Notes: generated by a model from the sequence alone, not told the origin. 43,199 nt of DNA from Nonomuraea cypriaca (GCF_015645445.1 NZ_JADOGI010000081.1:1-43199), one strand, 5' to 3'; positions 9,267-16,883 are shown, counted from the stretch's first letter. Numbers and translations are program-made.

Positions 9267-9781
9267 TCCTGGCGGCGCGCCTCGGCGAGCGCGATGGCCG
9301 CGGCCACCGCCACGTTGAACGAGCCCACCCGGCCGACCTGCGGGATGTAGCAGACGCCGTCCACGGCGTCGAGCAGGGCGGGGGAGCAGCCGTGGTCCTC
9401 ACTGCCGACCACCAGGCACACGTCGCGGCCGAGATCGGCCCTGTGCAGCGGGACGGCCTCCGCGGTCAGCTCGATGGCCAGCACCGCGTAGCCGTCCTCC
9501 CTGGCGGCCTTGACCGCCTCGGTGGCCGGCACCGGCTCGTGCCAGGTGACCAGCCGCTCGGTGCCCAGCGCGGTCTTGCCCGCCTTGGGGTTGGTCGGCG
9601 GGGTGGCGTTGCCGGCGAGCCAGATCTGGTCCACGCCGAACGCGGCCGCGGTGCGGAAGATCGAGCCGACGTTGAACGGGCCGGTGACCGACTCGATGAT
9701 GAGGCCGAGGCGGTTGGCGGTGTTCCTGCGCCAGGTGCGGTTGAGCCGCTTGACGTCGGTGGGGCGCAGCTGCCTTCTCAT
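9242..9781 (-). CDS. TrmH family RNA methyltransferase (SpoU-type)
   Basis: SAM-dependent 2'-O-ribose methyltransferase with the trefoil-knot SPOUT fold, 179 aa. Motif 1 region is SVTGPFNVGSIFRTAAAFG (Asn and Arg conserved, residues ~29-47), motif 2 is LVVGSEDHGCSPALLD (~130-145), and motif 3 is IPQVGRVGSFNVAVAAAIALAEA (~150-172). The target could be tRNA or rRNA; the sequence does not decide. The ATG at 9781 was chosen because similarity starts at MRRQLRPTDVKRLNRTWR, and it overlaps the stop of the upstream methyltransferase by four bases (ATGA). The open frame upstream is only overlap with that gene. Confidence 0.88.
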   Translation of the reverse strand: MRRQLRPTDVKRLNRTWRRNTANRLGLIIESVTGPFNVGSIFRTAAAFGVDQIWLAGNATPPTNPKAGKTALGTERLVTWHEPVPATEAVKAAREDGYAVLAIELTAEAVPLHRADLGRDVCLVVGSEDHGCSPALLDAVDGVCYIPQVGRVGSFNVAVAAAIALAEARRQEWQKLADS

Positions 9782-10368
9782 CGGGTCACCTTCAGGATGC
9801 GGTAGGAGGCCCGGCTGGCCTCGCGGGAGGCCTGCCAGCCCTGCTCGCCGAGCCAGCGTTGCAGGGAGTCCGAGCCGAGGTGTTTCTGGACGACCAGGTA
9901 GGCCACGCCGTCGGGCGTCAGCCGGGTGAGCCACCTGGTGAGCATCTCGTGCAGAGCCTGTTTCCCAATCCGGATCGCAGGATTAGACCAGATAGCCCGA
10001 AATTTCACGTCTTCTGGCACTTCATCGACATGTATCGAATTTACTTTGTAAAGGCGGGCGGCCTGGGCGTTTCTGGCGGTCAGCTCCAGGCTGCGCCGGT
10101 TCACGTCGACGGCCCACACCGTCGCCCCGGGCGCCCTGGCGGCCATGGTCAGCGCGATCGGCCCGTAGCCGCAGCCCAGGTCGAGCAGGTCGCCCTCCTG
10201 GGGCGGCGGCGGGACGCTCTCCAGCAGCACGCGGGTGCCCAGGTCGATCCGCTCGGGCGAGAACACGCCGCTGTCGGTCTCCAGCCGCAGGTGCAGATCG
10301 GGCAGGACCAGGTCGACGACGCCCGGTCTGCTCCTGGTCTCGGGCTGCTCGGAGAAGTAGTGGGCCAC
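9778..10368 (-). CDS. Class I SAM-dependent methyltransferase (MTS/RsmC-like)
   Basis: Methyltransferase-small-domain protein, 196 aa. It opens with HYFSEQPETRSRPGVVDLVLPDLHLRLETDSGVFSPERIDLGTRVLL, typical of RsmC-like rRNA guanine methyltransferases. The SAM motif is LLDLGCGYGPIALTMAARAPGATVWAVDVN in substance, and the catalytic-loop motif reads WSNPAIRIGK (the NPP type, here NPA). The start is GTG at 10368, 11 bases after the VWA gene stop; no good ribosome site is visible. A stretch at 9961-10055 encoding KVNSIHVDEVPEDVKFRAIWSNP is strikingly AT-rich, with AAA, AAT, TTT and ATA codons rare elsewhere here. It forms an operon with the TrmH-like gene, hinting at a joint RNA-modification role. 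Confidence 0.85.
   Translation of the reverse strand: MAHYFSEQPETRSRPGVVDLVLPDLHLRLETDSGVFSPERIDLGTRVLLESVPPPPQEGDLLDLGCGYGPIALTMAARAPGATVWAVDVNRRSLELTARNAQAARLYKVNSIHVDEVPEDVKFRAIWSNPAIRIGKQALHEMLTRWLTRLTPDGVAYLVVQKHLGSDSLQRWLGEQGWQASREASRASYRILKVTR
10040..10055. repeat. Copy 1 of a recurring AT-rich motif (TNTACWWWGTAAAGGC)
   Basis: TTTACTTTGTAAAGGC on the plus strand, inside the methyltransferase coding region. The first 13 bases form a palindrome (TTTAC-TTT-GTAAA). It shares 12 fixed bases plus three A/T positions with motifs at 27646-27661 and 34882-34897. Confidence 0.5.
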
Positions 10369-10379
10369 GTGGCAAAACG

Positions 10380-11327
10380 TTACGGGATGCGGGAACCGAA
10401 CATGACCGCGGCGCCCGCCACCAGCAGTCCGGCCAGGATCGCGGCCACGATGAACCACTGGGTGATCTCCTGGTTGACCAGCTTGTAGCCGAGCGAGGTG
10501 CCGATCTGCTCGTAGACCTCGCGCAGCTCGCTGCCGGACTCGGCGCTGTAGGCGCGGCCGCTGGTGCCGTCGGACAACGACTGCAGGGTCTGCTTGTTGA
10601 CCGGCACGTTCACCGGGCGGCCGTCGATGTCGACGGTGCCCTCCTGGGTGCCGTACGCGATGGTGGAGACCGGTACGCGCGCCTGCTGGGCCGTCTCGAT
10701 GGCCTCGTTCACCGATCTGCCGGAGGTGTTGTCGCCGTCGGACAGCAGCACGATCGCGGCCGGCGGCGGATCGGTGGCGGCCTGCTGGTCGAACGAGCGC
10801 AGCGAGTCGAGCGCGTTGAAGACGGCCTCGCCGATCGCGGTGCCCGGGCGGGTGGTGAGGTTGCCGATGGCGGTGACGACGGCCTGGTGGTCGGTGGTGG
10901 GGGAGATGACCACGTTGGCCGAGCGGGCGAAGGAGACGACGCCGACGTTGAAGCGCTCGGGCAGCTCCCTGGCGAACGCCTGCGCGGCGGTCTTGGCGGC
11001 GCTGATCCGGTCGGGCTGGACGTCGTCGGCGTCCATGGACAGCGACACGTCCAGGGCGATCATGATGGTGGCGCGGTCGCGGGGCACGCGTACCTCGCCC
11101 GCGGGTTTGGCGGCGCCGATGACCAGGAGCGACATCATGACGAGGAACAACGCGGGCGCGACGTGGCGGCGCCAGCCCGGCCCGCCGGGGACGACGAGGT
11201 CGAGCAGGGCCAGGTTGGTGAAGCGCACGGTGTAGCGGCGGCGGGCGAACTGCGCCACGACGTAGCCGGCCACCAGCAGCGCCACCAGCAGCGCCAGCCA
11301 CAACCAGGCGGGGGCGAGGAACGTCAC
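10380..11327 (-). CDS. VWA-domain membrane protein (BatA-like)
   Basis: Aerotolerance BatA-type protein, 315 aa. Two N-terminal helices (APAWLWLALLVALLVAGYVV, then VAPALFLVMMSLLVIGAAKPAG) precede a von Willebrand factor A domain, and one C-terminal helix (WFIVAAILAGLLVAGAAVMFG) ends the chain. The metal-ion-dependent adhesion site is intact: Asp93-x-Ser95-x-Ser97 in ALDVSLSMDADD, the Thr in TRPGTAIGEA, and the LLSDGDN Asp. Such proteins bind partners in concert with MoxR ATPases. The GTG start at 11327 overlaps the DUF58 stop by four bases. MoxR, DUF58 and VWA genes in this order are a known conserved set, thought to act in complex assembly or envelope stress; the client here is unknown. Confidence 0.9.
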   Translation of the reverse strand: MTFLAPAWLWLALLVALLVAGYVVAQFARRRYTVRFTNLALLDLVVPGGPGWRRHVAPALFLVMMSLLVIGAAKPAGEVRVPRDRATIMIALDVSLSMDADDVQPDRISAAKTAAQAFARELPERFNVGVVSFARSANVVISPTTDHQAVVTAIGNLTTRPGTAIGEAVFNALDSLRSFDQQAATDPPPAAIVLLSDGDNTSGRSVNEAIETAQQARVPVSTIAYGTQEGTVDIDGRPVNVPVNKQTLQSLSDGTSGRAYSAESGSELREVYEQIGTSLGYKLVNQEITQWFIVAAILAGLLVAGAAVMFGSRIP

Positions 11328-12256
11328 GTTGCTCTCCGGTGGGCGAGGTGGCTCATGCGGCGCTGACGCAGGACGAACTGCGCGACGTCGAACACCCAGT
11401 CCCGGTCGGTACGCAGCACCAGGTGGGCGATCCCGGCGCGGCGCAGGGCCCGGCGGGTGCCCTCCCGTTGCAGGGCGGCCGCTTCCGCGTACGCTTGCCG
11501 AATTTTGGGCGAAAGGTGCACTTCGCGTACCTTCCCGGTCTCGGGGTCGGCGAACGCCACCCGCCCGACGTCGGGCAGTTCGAGCTCGCGCGGGTCGATG
11601 ACCTCGACGGCGAGCACCTGGTGGCGGGCGGCCAGGCGGCGGATGGGGCGTTCCCAGGGGCGTTCCGCGTCGGGGTCGAGGTCGGGGTGGGCCTCGAGGA
11701 AGTCGGACACGATCAGCCGCATGCCGCGCCGCCTGCGGCTGGCCGACAGCACCTCGATGCCCTCCGCCAGGTCGGGCGGGTCGGGGACGATCCGGCCGCG
11801 CGGGGCGTCCATGAGGGAGTTCAGCAGCCCGTAGAGCGCGGGGCGGCCGGTACGGGCGGGCATGCGGTGCACGTACTCATCGTGCAGCACCAGCGCGCCG
11901 AACCGGTCGCCCATCCGGCTGGACAGGAACCCGATCGCGCCGACGGCGGACACGACCAGGTCGCGCTTGTCGGTGTCGGCGGTGCCGAAGTCCATGCTGG
12001 GCGACAGGTCGGCCAGCGCCCAGGTCTCCAGCTCACGGTCGGCGATGAGGTCGCGCACGTGGGGGACGGTCGTGCGCGCGGTGACGTTCCAGTCCATGCG
12101 GCGCACGTCGTCCTCGCCGGGCACGTAGACGCGGCTGTCGCCGGACTCGCTGCCGGTGCCGGGCAGGAGTCCCTGGTGGGCGCCGTGCAGGAGGCCGTCC
12201 AGCCGTCTGGTGACGGTCAGCTCGAGTCGGCGCAGCGCCTGTTCCGCGGTGCTCAA
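11324..12256 (-). CDS. DUF58 domain-containing protein
   Basis: Partner protein of MoxR ATPases, 310 aa, soluble. The DUF58 signature lies at RVYVPGEDDVRRMDWNVTARTTVPHVRDLIADRELETWALADLSPSMDFG in substance (residues ~40-95). A VWA-like fold follows, with a degenerate metal site at DLSPSMDFG and ALVLHDEYVHRMPARTGR later. The start is TTG at 12256, whose bases overlap the moxR stop (TTGA). An open frame continues upstream for 377 codons but only as antisense-like Arg/Pro-rich sequence inside moxR, so it was discarded. The TTG start fits the start of family similarity (TAEQALRRLELTVTRRLDGLL). Function is inferred only from context. Confidence 0.88.
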   Translation of the reverse strand: MSTAEQALRRLELTVTRRLDGLLHGAHQGLLPGTGSESGDSRVYVPGEDDVRRMDWNVTARTTVPHVRDLIADRELETWALADLSPSMDFGTADTDKRDLVVSAVGAIGFLSSRMGDRFGALVLHDEYVHRMPARTGRPALYGLLNSLMDAPRGRIVPDPPDLAEGIEVLSASRRRRGMRLIVSDFLEAHPDLDPDAERPWERPIRRLAARHQVLAVEVIDPRELELPDVGRVAFADPETGKVREVHLSPKIRQAYAEAAALQREGTRRALRRAGIAHLVLRTDRDWVFDVAQFVLRQRRMSHLAHRRAT

Positions 12257-13254
12257 CGGCCCTGGTTCCAGACGACGAGGGGCGGCGGCACGGCGTGCAG
12301 GATCTGCTTGACGACCTGGTCGGGGTCGACTCCGTCGGCCAGGGCGTCGAAGGTGAGCATCATCCGGTGCCCCATGACGTCCACGGCGACGTCGCGTACG
12401 TCGTCGGGCAGCAGGTAGTCGCGGCCGCGCAGCAGGGCCAGCGCCCGCCCGGCCGAGACCAGGCCGAGCGTGGCGCGGGGGCTGACGCCGATCTCGATGG
12501 TCTCGGCGAGGTCGGCCAGGCCGTACTCGGCGGGGTTGCGGGTGGACATGACCAGGCGTACGACGTAGTCGGCGACGAGCTGGTGCACCGAGACGTCCTC
12601 GGCCGCCTGCTGCAGGGCCAGCAGCTTGCCGGGGTCGAGCACCCGCTCGGGGGCGGGCGGGGTGACGCTCATCCGGTGCAGGATCTCCAGCTCCTCGTGG
12701 GCGGTGGGGTGCGGCACGCGGACCCGGAACAGGAAGCGGTCGCGCTGCACCTCGGGCAGCGGGTAGACGCCCTCCGACTCGATGGGGTTCTGCGTGGCGA
12801 GCACGATGAACGGCTTGGGCAGCGGGTGGGTGACGCCCGCGAGGGTGACCTGGCGCTCGGCCATCACCTCCAGCAGCGCGGACTGCACCTTGGCCGGGGC
12901 GCGGTTGATCTCGTCGGCCAGCAGGAAGTTGACGAACACCGGGCCGAGCTCGACATCGAACTTCTCGTTGGACGGATGGAAGACGCGGGTGCCGATGATG
13001 TCGCTCGGCACGAGGTCGGGGGTGAACTGGATCCGGGCGAACGTGCCGCCCACGACGGTGGCCAGGGTGGCGGCGGCGAGGGTCTTGGCGACGCCCGGGA
13101 CTCCTTCGAGCAGGCAGTGTCCACGGGCCAGCAGGGCCACGACCAGTCTCTCGACCATGTGGTCCTGCCCGACGATGACACGCCGGACCTCGTCGAGACT
13201 CTGACGCAGCAGTGCCGCGTCGGTTCCGCCTGGCAACTCTTCGGCGACGCTCAT
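12253..13254 (-). CDS. MoxR family AAA+ ATPase
   Basis: AAA+ chaperone-like ATPase, 333 aa. Walker A is GVPGVAKT at residues 51-58, Walker B is LLADEIN at 112-118, and sensor 1 lies in LATQNPIESEG around 153-163. The YPLPEVQRDRFLFRVRVPHP segment and the C-terminal SPRATLGLVSAGRALALLRGRDYLLPDDVRDVA lid are typical. MoxR proteins remodel or insert cofactors into partner complexes together with VWA proteins, and the two VWA-fold partners follow directly in the same operon with 4-bp overlaps. The ATG at 13254 was chosen because family similarity starts there; upstream frame is antisense to the divergent gene. It is the first gene of the seven-gene minus-strand run. Confidence 0.92.
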   Translation of the reverse strand: MSVAEELPGGTDAALLRQSLDEVRRVIVGQDHMVERLVVALLARGHCLLEGVPGVAKTLAAATLATVVGGTFARIQFTPDLVPSDIIGTRVFHPSNEKFDVELGPVFVNFLLADEINRAPAKVQSALLEVMAERQVTLAGVTHPLPKPFIVLATQNPIESEGVYPLPEVQRDRFLFRVRVPHPTAHEELEILHRMSVTPPAPERVLDPGKLLALQQAAEDVSVHQLVADYVVRLVMSTRNPAEYGLADLAETIEIGVSPRATLGLVSAGRALALLRGRDYLLPDDVRDVAVDVMGHRMMLTFDALADGVDPDQVVKQILHAVPPPLVVWNQGR

Positions 13255-13268
13255 GACGCCATTCCACC

Positions 13269-13287
13269 AAACGTGCCGCAAACGTGC
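13269..13287. repeat. 11-bp-spaced direct repeats in the moxR divergent gap
   Basis: AAACGTGC occurs at 13269-13276 and again at 13280-13287, one helical turn apart. A related AAACGTGG begins at 13315, just inside the divergent gene. The position between divergent starts (13254 and 13310) makes a shared regulator site possible. Significance is uncertain. Confidence 0.25.
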
Positions 13288-13309
13288 ACGACGCCACGTC
13301 TGTGCTTTC

Positions 13310-14077
13310 ATGGCAAACGTGGCAAGTCCCCTGCAGTACGGCGATCCGCCCCGGCTGGGGCCGTTCGTGGTCCAGGCGCGCCTGCACGCGGCTCCGGCCG
13401 GTTTCGTGTACCTGGGCCAGGCGCCTGACGGGCGCGCTGTGTCGCTGGCCACGCTGACGAGAGGGGCCGCGTTCGACGCCGCGGCGCGCGAGCGGTTCGT
13501 GACCGCGATCAAGGAGGCCGCCGGGGAGCGGTCCGGGGTGCGCTCGTGGCTGGGGCGGGCGCCCAGGTCACGCGGCACGGTGCTGGAGGGCTCCCCCGAG
13601 GTGCTCGGCAGCGACACCGGGCGGGCGCCGTGGGTGGCGGTGCCGTACGTGCCCGGCCGGCCGGGGGCGGAGCGGTTCCTGGATCCGGTGATGGTGGGCG
13701 GCACGCTGCTCGGGCAGGCCCACGGCCCCGACTTCGTGCCGTACTGGCTGACCGACCGCACGCCCACGGCGCCGCCCACCAGGCAGCGCAGGCCGCTGAC
13801 CGAGACGCGCAGGCGAGTGCTGATGGCCGCGCTGGCGGTGGCGCTGCTGTTGCTGCTCGTCACGGCCATCCTGTTGCTGCTGCTGTTCGGCAGGAGTGAC
13901 ACGGAGACGCAGCCGAGGCAGTTGCCGCCGACGGTGTTCGTGCCGACGCCGCCGCCGGTCCCGCAGAGTCCGGAGCCGCGGCCCTCGACGTCGCCTTCGC
14001 CGTCGCCCACCGAGACCGGGCCGGGCACGCCGGGCCGATCACCCGGAGACGAGCCCGGCGATGAGCCGCAGCTGTGA
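13310..14077 (+). CDS. Single-span membrane protein with degenerate protein-kinase N-lobe
   Basis: 255 aa, function unknown. Residues ~10-115 read like the N-lobe of an actinobacterial Ser/Thr kinase. RLGPFVVQARLHAAPAGFVYLGQ matches strand 1, the loop and strand 2, but the Gly-rich loop is lost. DGRAVSLATL stands where a kinase has AVKVL, so the ATP-binding Lys is missing. RERFVTAIKEA resembles helix C, and APWVAVPYVPGRP resembles the hinge. No HRD or DFG region follows. A Leu-rich transmembrane helix (VLMAALAVALLLLLVTAILLLLLF in substance, ~residues 165-190) leads to a Pro/Ser/Thr-rich, probably extracytoplasmic tail. The ATG at 13310 was chosen over an upstream ATG at 13253 that overlaps the moxR start. 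It is divergent from moxR. Confidence 0.65.
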   Translation: MANVASPLQYGDPPRLGPFVVQARLHAAPAGFVYLGQAPDGRAVSLATLTRGAAFDAAARERFVTAIKEAAGERSGVRSWLGRAPRSRGTVLEGSPEVLGSDTGRAPWVAVPYVPGRPGAERFLDPVMVGGTLLGQAHGPDFVPYWLTDRTPTAPPTRQRRPLTETRRRVLMAALAVALLLLLVTAILLLLLFGRSDTETQPRQLPPTVFVPTPPPVPQSPEPRPSTSPSPSPTETGPGTPGRSPGDEPGDEPQL

Positions 14078-14081
14078 CGGC

Positions 14082-14112
14082 TTGAGCCTGACGTTACGTA
14101 AGGCTCTAGCGT
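14082..14112 (+). promoter_or_regulatory. MerR-type promoter with operator in a 19-bp spacer
   Basis: TTGAGC (-35, 14082-14087) and TAGCGT (-10, 14107-14112) are separated by 19 bases, longer than the usual 17. Centred in the spacer on 14095 is a near-perfect inverted repeat with 11-bp arms (14084-14094 and 14096-14106, one mismatch pair), including ACGT-T-ACGT. Over-long spacers with a central dyad are the hallmark of MerR-family activated promoters. The start codon at 14121 lies eight bases after the -10, so the mRNA is nearly leaderless. Confidence 0.65.
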
Positions 14113-14120
14113 CGGCAGGC

Positions 14121-14981
14121 ATGGAGTTCATCGTTCACGACACCCTCACAGTGATGGCCGATCTGCTGGAGCGGCCGCTCGAACGGCGGCCGGACGCGCT
14201 GCGGGAGATGCTGGCGCCGATGCGGGAGGTCATACCGATGCCCGGCGACATCGTCGACATCCACCACCACGGCGGCGGTTTCCGCACCGACGCCGACGAC
14301 CCGCGCTACCTGCCCGCCGTCCGGCGCATGATCGAGGCCGACGTGCTCGGACAGGTGCGGCGGGAGCTGGAGCGCGCCTCAGAACGGCTGAGCGGGGCCA
14401 AGCAGGCCGACTTGGTGCAGGTGATGTTCGTTATGGGCAATCCGGACAACCAGCACCTGATGGGGACGGCCGCCGGCTACTACGGGATGGGCGGCGCGCC
14501 CGGCTGGCTCTACCTGCTGGCCTGGCCCTCGGACGAGGTGATCGGCAGGATCGCCCACTGCGCCGTGCACGAGTTCCACCACAACGTGCGCTACACCAAC
14601 GTCGAGTGGAACCCGGCGACGGTGACCGTGGGCGAGCACGTGGTGGCCGAAGGGCTGGCCGAGGCGTTCGTACGCGAGTTGTCGGGGCCGGCGGCGATGG
14701 GGCCGTGGTCGTCGATGGTGACGGGCGAGGCGTTCGACCGGGCGTACGAGTTGATCATGGCCGATTTCGAGCTGGCGGGGATGCAGAACACGCCGGCGTA
14801 CGTGCTGGGGGACAGCGCCACGCGGATCTTCGGGCAGGAACCGCGCGGCATACCCGACATGGCGGGATACGCGGTGGGGTTGCGGCTCGTCGACCGGGCA
14901 CTGGCCGCCACCGGGCTGACCGCCGCGGAGGCGACCCTGCTGCCCGCCGCCGAGCTGATGCGCCGCGGCGACGTGCGGTAG
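14121..14981 (+). CDS. DUF2268 putative Zn-dependent protease
   Basis: 286-aa soluble protein of the DUF2268 family, predicted zinc metalloproteases. The HExxH-like site is visible as VHEFHHNVRY (around residue 153), followed by a second acidic segment GEHVVAEGLAEAFVREL (around 172-190) that would supply the third ligand and is typical of the family. YVLGDSATRIFGQEPRGIPDMAGYAVGLRLVDRAL is the conserved C-terminal segment. Substrate unknown. The ATG at 14121 fits both the start of similarity and the MerR-type promoter just before it; the much longer open frame upstream overlaps the previous gene. No merR gene is adjacent, which is unusual because this family often sits beside one (family knowledge, from memory). 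Confidence 0.78.
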   Translation: MEFIVHDTLTVMADLLERPLERRPDALREMLAPMREVIPMPGDIVDIHHHGGGFRTDADDPRYLPAVRRMIEADVLGQVRRELERASERLSGAKQADLVQVMFVMGNPDNQHLMGTAAGYYGMGGAPGWLYLLAWPSDEVIGRIAHCAVHEFHHNVRYTNVEWNPATVTVGEHVVAEGLAEAFVRELSGPAAMGPWSSMVTGEAFDRAYELIMADFELAGMQNTPAYVLGDSATRIFGQEPRGIPDMAGYAVGLRLVDRALAATGLTAAEATLLPAAELMRRGDVR

Positions 14982-14987
14982 CGGCGG

Positions 14988-15638
14988 TCAGCGGGAGGAG
15001 ACGAAGCCGGACTCGTACGCGGCGATCACGGCCTGGGTGCGGTCGCGGGCGCCGAGCTTGGCCAGCACGTTGCCGACGTGCGTCTTGACCGTCTCCTGGC
15101 TGACGACCAGCTCGGCGGCGATCTCGTGGTTGGACAGACCTCTGGTCATGAGCCGCAGCACGTCGCCCTCGCGGCCCGTCAGCCGGTCGATGCCGGGCAC
15201 GTGCCCGCGCGCCGGGCCGGCGAGGCGGCGGCCGGCCAGCGTCCTGATCGCGGCTGGGAACAGCAGCGACTCGCCCGCCGCGACCAGTTCGATCGCCCGG
15301 ATCAGCTCGTCCGGCCTGGTGCGTTTGAGCAGGAACCCGCTGGCGCCTGCGCGCAGCGCGTCGTAGACGTGGTCGTCGTTCTCGAACGTGGTCACCACCA
15401 GCACCTTGGGCGGGTCGTCCAGGGCCACGAGCCGGGCCGTGGCCGCGATCCCGTCGAGGGCCGGCATGCGGACGTCCATCAGCACGACGTCGGGCCGCTC
15501 GCGGCGCACCACGGGCAGCACGGCGGCGCCGTCGGCGGCCTCCCCGACCACGCTCAGGCCCGGCTCGGCGTCGATGATGATGCGCAGTCCGGCGCGGATG
15601 AGGTCCTCGTCGTCGGCGATCACCACTTTGACGGTCAT
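14988..15638 (-). CDS. NarL/LuxR-family response regulator
   Basis: Two-component response regulator, 216 aa. The receiver domain spans residues 1-~120, with acidic pocket DDED at 9-12, phospho-acceptor Asp55 in VVLMDVRMP, the Thr of VVTTF and the Lys of FLLKRTRP. The C-terminal LuxR-type helix-turn-helix (~150-210) reads LTGREGDVLRLMTRGLSNHEIAAELVVSQETVKTHVGNVLAKLG in substance. The ATG at 15638 overlaps the kinase stop by four bases, so both are made together. Its targets are unknown; the divergent clpP genes are an obvious candidate. The stop lies close to the end of the DUF2268 gene (convergent). Confidence 0.9.
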   Translation of the reverse strand: MTVKVVIADDEDLIRAGLRIIIDAEPGLSVVGEAADGAAVLPVVRRERPDVVLMDVRMPALDGIAATARLVALDDPPKVLVVTTFENDDHVYDALRAGASGFLLKRTRPDELIRAIELVAAGESLLFPAAIRTLAGRRLAGPARGHVPGIDRLTGREGDVLRLMTRGLSNHEIAAELVVSQETVKTHVGNVLAKLGARDRTQAVIAAYESGFVSSR

Positions 15639-16858
15639 GGGGTAGACCGTAGCGGCAGGCGCACCGTGACCGTCCATCCACCTTCAGGGCCACCCTCGGG
15701 GCCACCCTCGGGGCCGGTGTCCGTGGGGCCGGCCTCGAGGTCGCCGCGCAGCAGCCGTACGCGCTCGCGCATGCCCGTCACCCCCCTGCCGCCGGTACGG
15801 GAGCCCCCGCCGCCGCCCTGGTTGGTCACCTCGAGCCGCAGGTCGTCTCCCCGTACGGCGGCGGCCAGGCGGACGGGGCCGTGGCCGTGCTTGATGGCGT
15901 TGGTGAGCGCCTCCTGGACGATGCGGTAGGCCTCCCTGGAGACGACGGCGGGCACGCCGGACAGGTCGCCCACCTCCTGTTGTACCCGGGCGCCGGAGGC
16001 GGCGACGAGCTCGTCGAGGTCGGCCAGCGTCGCCTGCGGTCCCCGGCCGGTGTGGTCGCCGTCTCGCAGGACGCCCAGGACGTGGTCGAGGTCCTCCAGG
16101 GCGGCGCGGGCGGCCTGCTCGACGGCCGCCAGGGCGGTCCTGGCCGTGCCGGGGTCGCGGTCGAGCACCCGGCCGGCCGCCGCGGCCTGCAGGGTCACGA
16201 CGCTGAGCGCGTGGCCGACCGAGTCGTGCAGCTCCCGGGCCAGGCGGTTGCGTTCGGCGAGCGTACGGGCGTGCTCCTCGGCGGCGGCGAGCCGCTCGGA
16301 CGGGGTGGGGCCGAGCAGGACCGGAGCCAGCCTGGCCAGCAGCGCACCCGCTCCCGCCGCCATCGCGACCAGCGCCGCCAGCACCGCCAGCCCGGTCAGC
16401 GCCCACAGCGCCGTCGTCCCGCCCGGCGTGACCCAGAAGCCGATCACCTCGATCGGCCGTCCCATGAACGGCAACGCCAGCGTGAACACCGTGAACGGCA
16501 CGATCGCCAGCGTGAACCCGCTGACCACGCCGCCGACCGCCAGGTGCAGCGTGAACCACGCGGCGGTGCGGCGGCGCTCCTGCCAGGGACGGCGCGTCTG
16601 CCGCGGCGGGGTCTCGACGCGGGCGCCGAGCAGGCCCTGCGCCGCGCTGACCTCCAGCGCGCGCACCGGCAGGAACAGCCCGGTCACCGCCACCACCGGC
16701 AGCACCGCGGCGAACACGCCGACCTGGGCGGGCAGCAGCAGGTTGGTGGACTCGCCCTGCCACAGGCCCACGACCAGCACCCCGGCCATCATGTACGGCA
16801 TCAGCAGCGCCCCGCCCAGGATGAGGCACGCCCACCGGCGGGGCAGGTTCCTTCTCAC
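15635..16858 (-). CDS. Sensor histidine kinase (HisKA_3 type)
   Basis: 407-aa membrane kinase. Four to five hydrophobic segments lie in residues 10-180 (LILGGALLMPYMMAGVLVVGLW, VGVFAAVLPVVAVTGLFLPV, LHLAVGGVVSGFTLAIVPFTVFTL, LWALTGLAVLAALVAMAAGAGALL). They have short external loops, so sensing is probably within the membrane. The dimerisation helix carries the phospho-acceptor His211 in RLARELHDSVGHALS. The ATPase has an N-box at EALTNAIKHG and a G-box at GGRGVTGMRERV. A three-unit Gly-Pro-Glu-Gly repeat (GPEGGPEGGPEGG) precedes the last strand. Start ATG 16858; divergent from clpP. It pairs with the response regulator downstream. Confidence 0.9.
   Translation of the reverse strand: MRRNLPRRWACLILGGALLMPYMMAGVLVVGLWQGESTNLLLPAQVGVFAAVLPVVAVTGLFLPVRALEVSAAQGLLGARVETPPRQTRRPWQERRRTAAWFTLHLAVGGVVSGFTLAIVPFTVFTLALPFMGRPIEVIGFWVTPGGTTALWALTGLAVLAALVAMAAGAGALLARLAPVLLGPTPSERLAAAEEHARTLAERNRLARELHDSVGHALSVVTLQAAAAGRVLDRDPGTARTALAAVEQAARAALEDLDHVLGVLRDGDHTGRGPQATLADLDELVAASGARVQQEVGDLSGVPAVVSREAYRIVQEALTNAIKHGHGPVRLAAAVRGDDLRLEVTNQGGGGGSRTGGRGVTGMRERVRLLRGDLEAGPTDTGPEGGPEGGPEGGWTVTVRLPLRSTP
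15678..15713. repeat. Three 12-bp tandem units near the 3' end of the kinase gene
   Basis: Three consecutive 12-base units of the form CCACCCTCGGGG (first unit with two changes) span 15678-15713. On the minus strand they encode the GPEG repeats of the histidine kinase between the G-box and the final strand, a likely site of slippage. Confidence 0.6.
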
Positions 16859-16883
16859 ACTCGCGATTGTATGTCGACACTTA

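Noticed and set aside
7506..9350. Long plus-strand open frame of 614 codons
   Set aside because: It is antisense to the UMF1-type transporter and phosphodiesterase, is rich in His/Gln/Arg/Gly as expected from GC-rich shadows, and has no domain pattern.
13310..14077. Functional Ser/Thr protein kinase
   Set aside because: The catalytic Lys, HRD and DFG regions are all absent.
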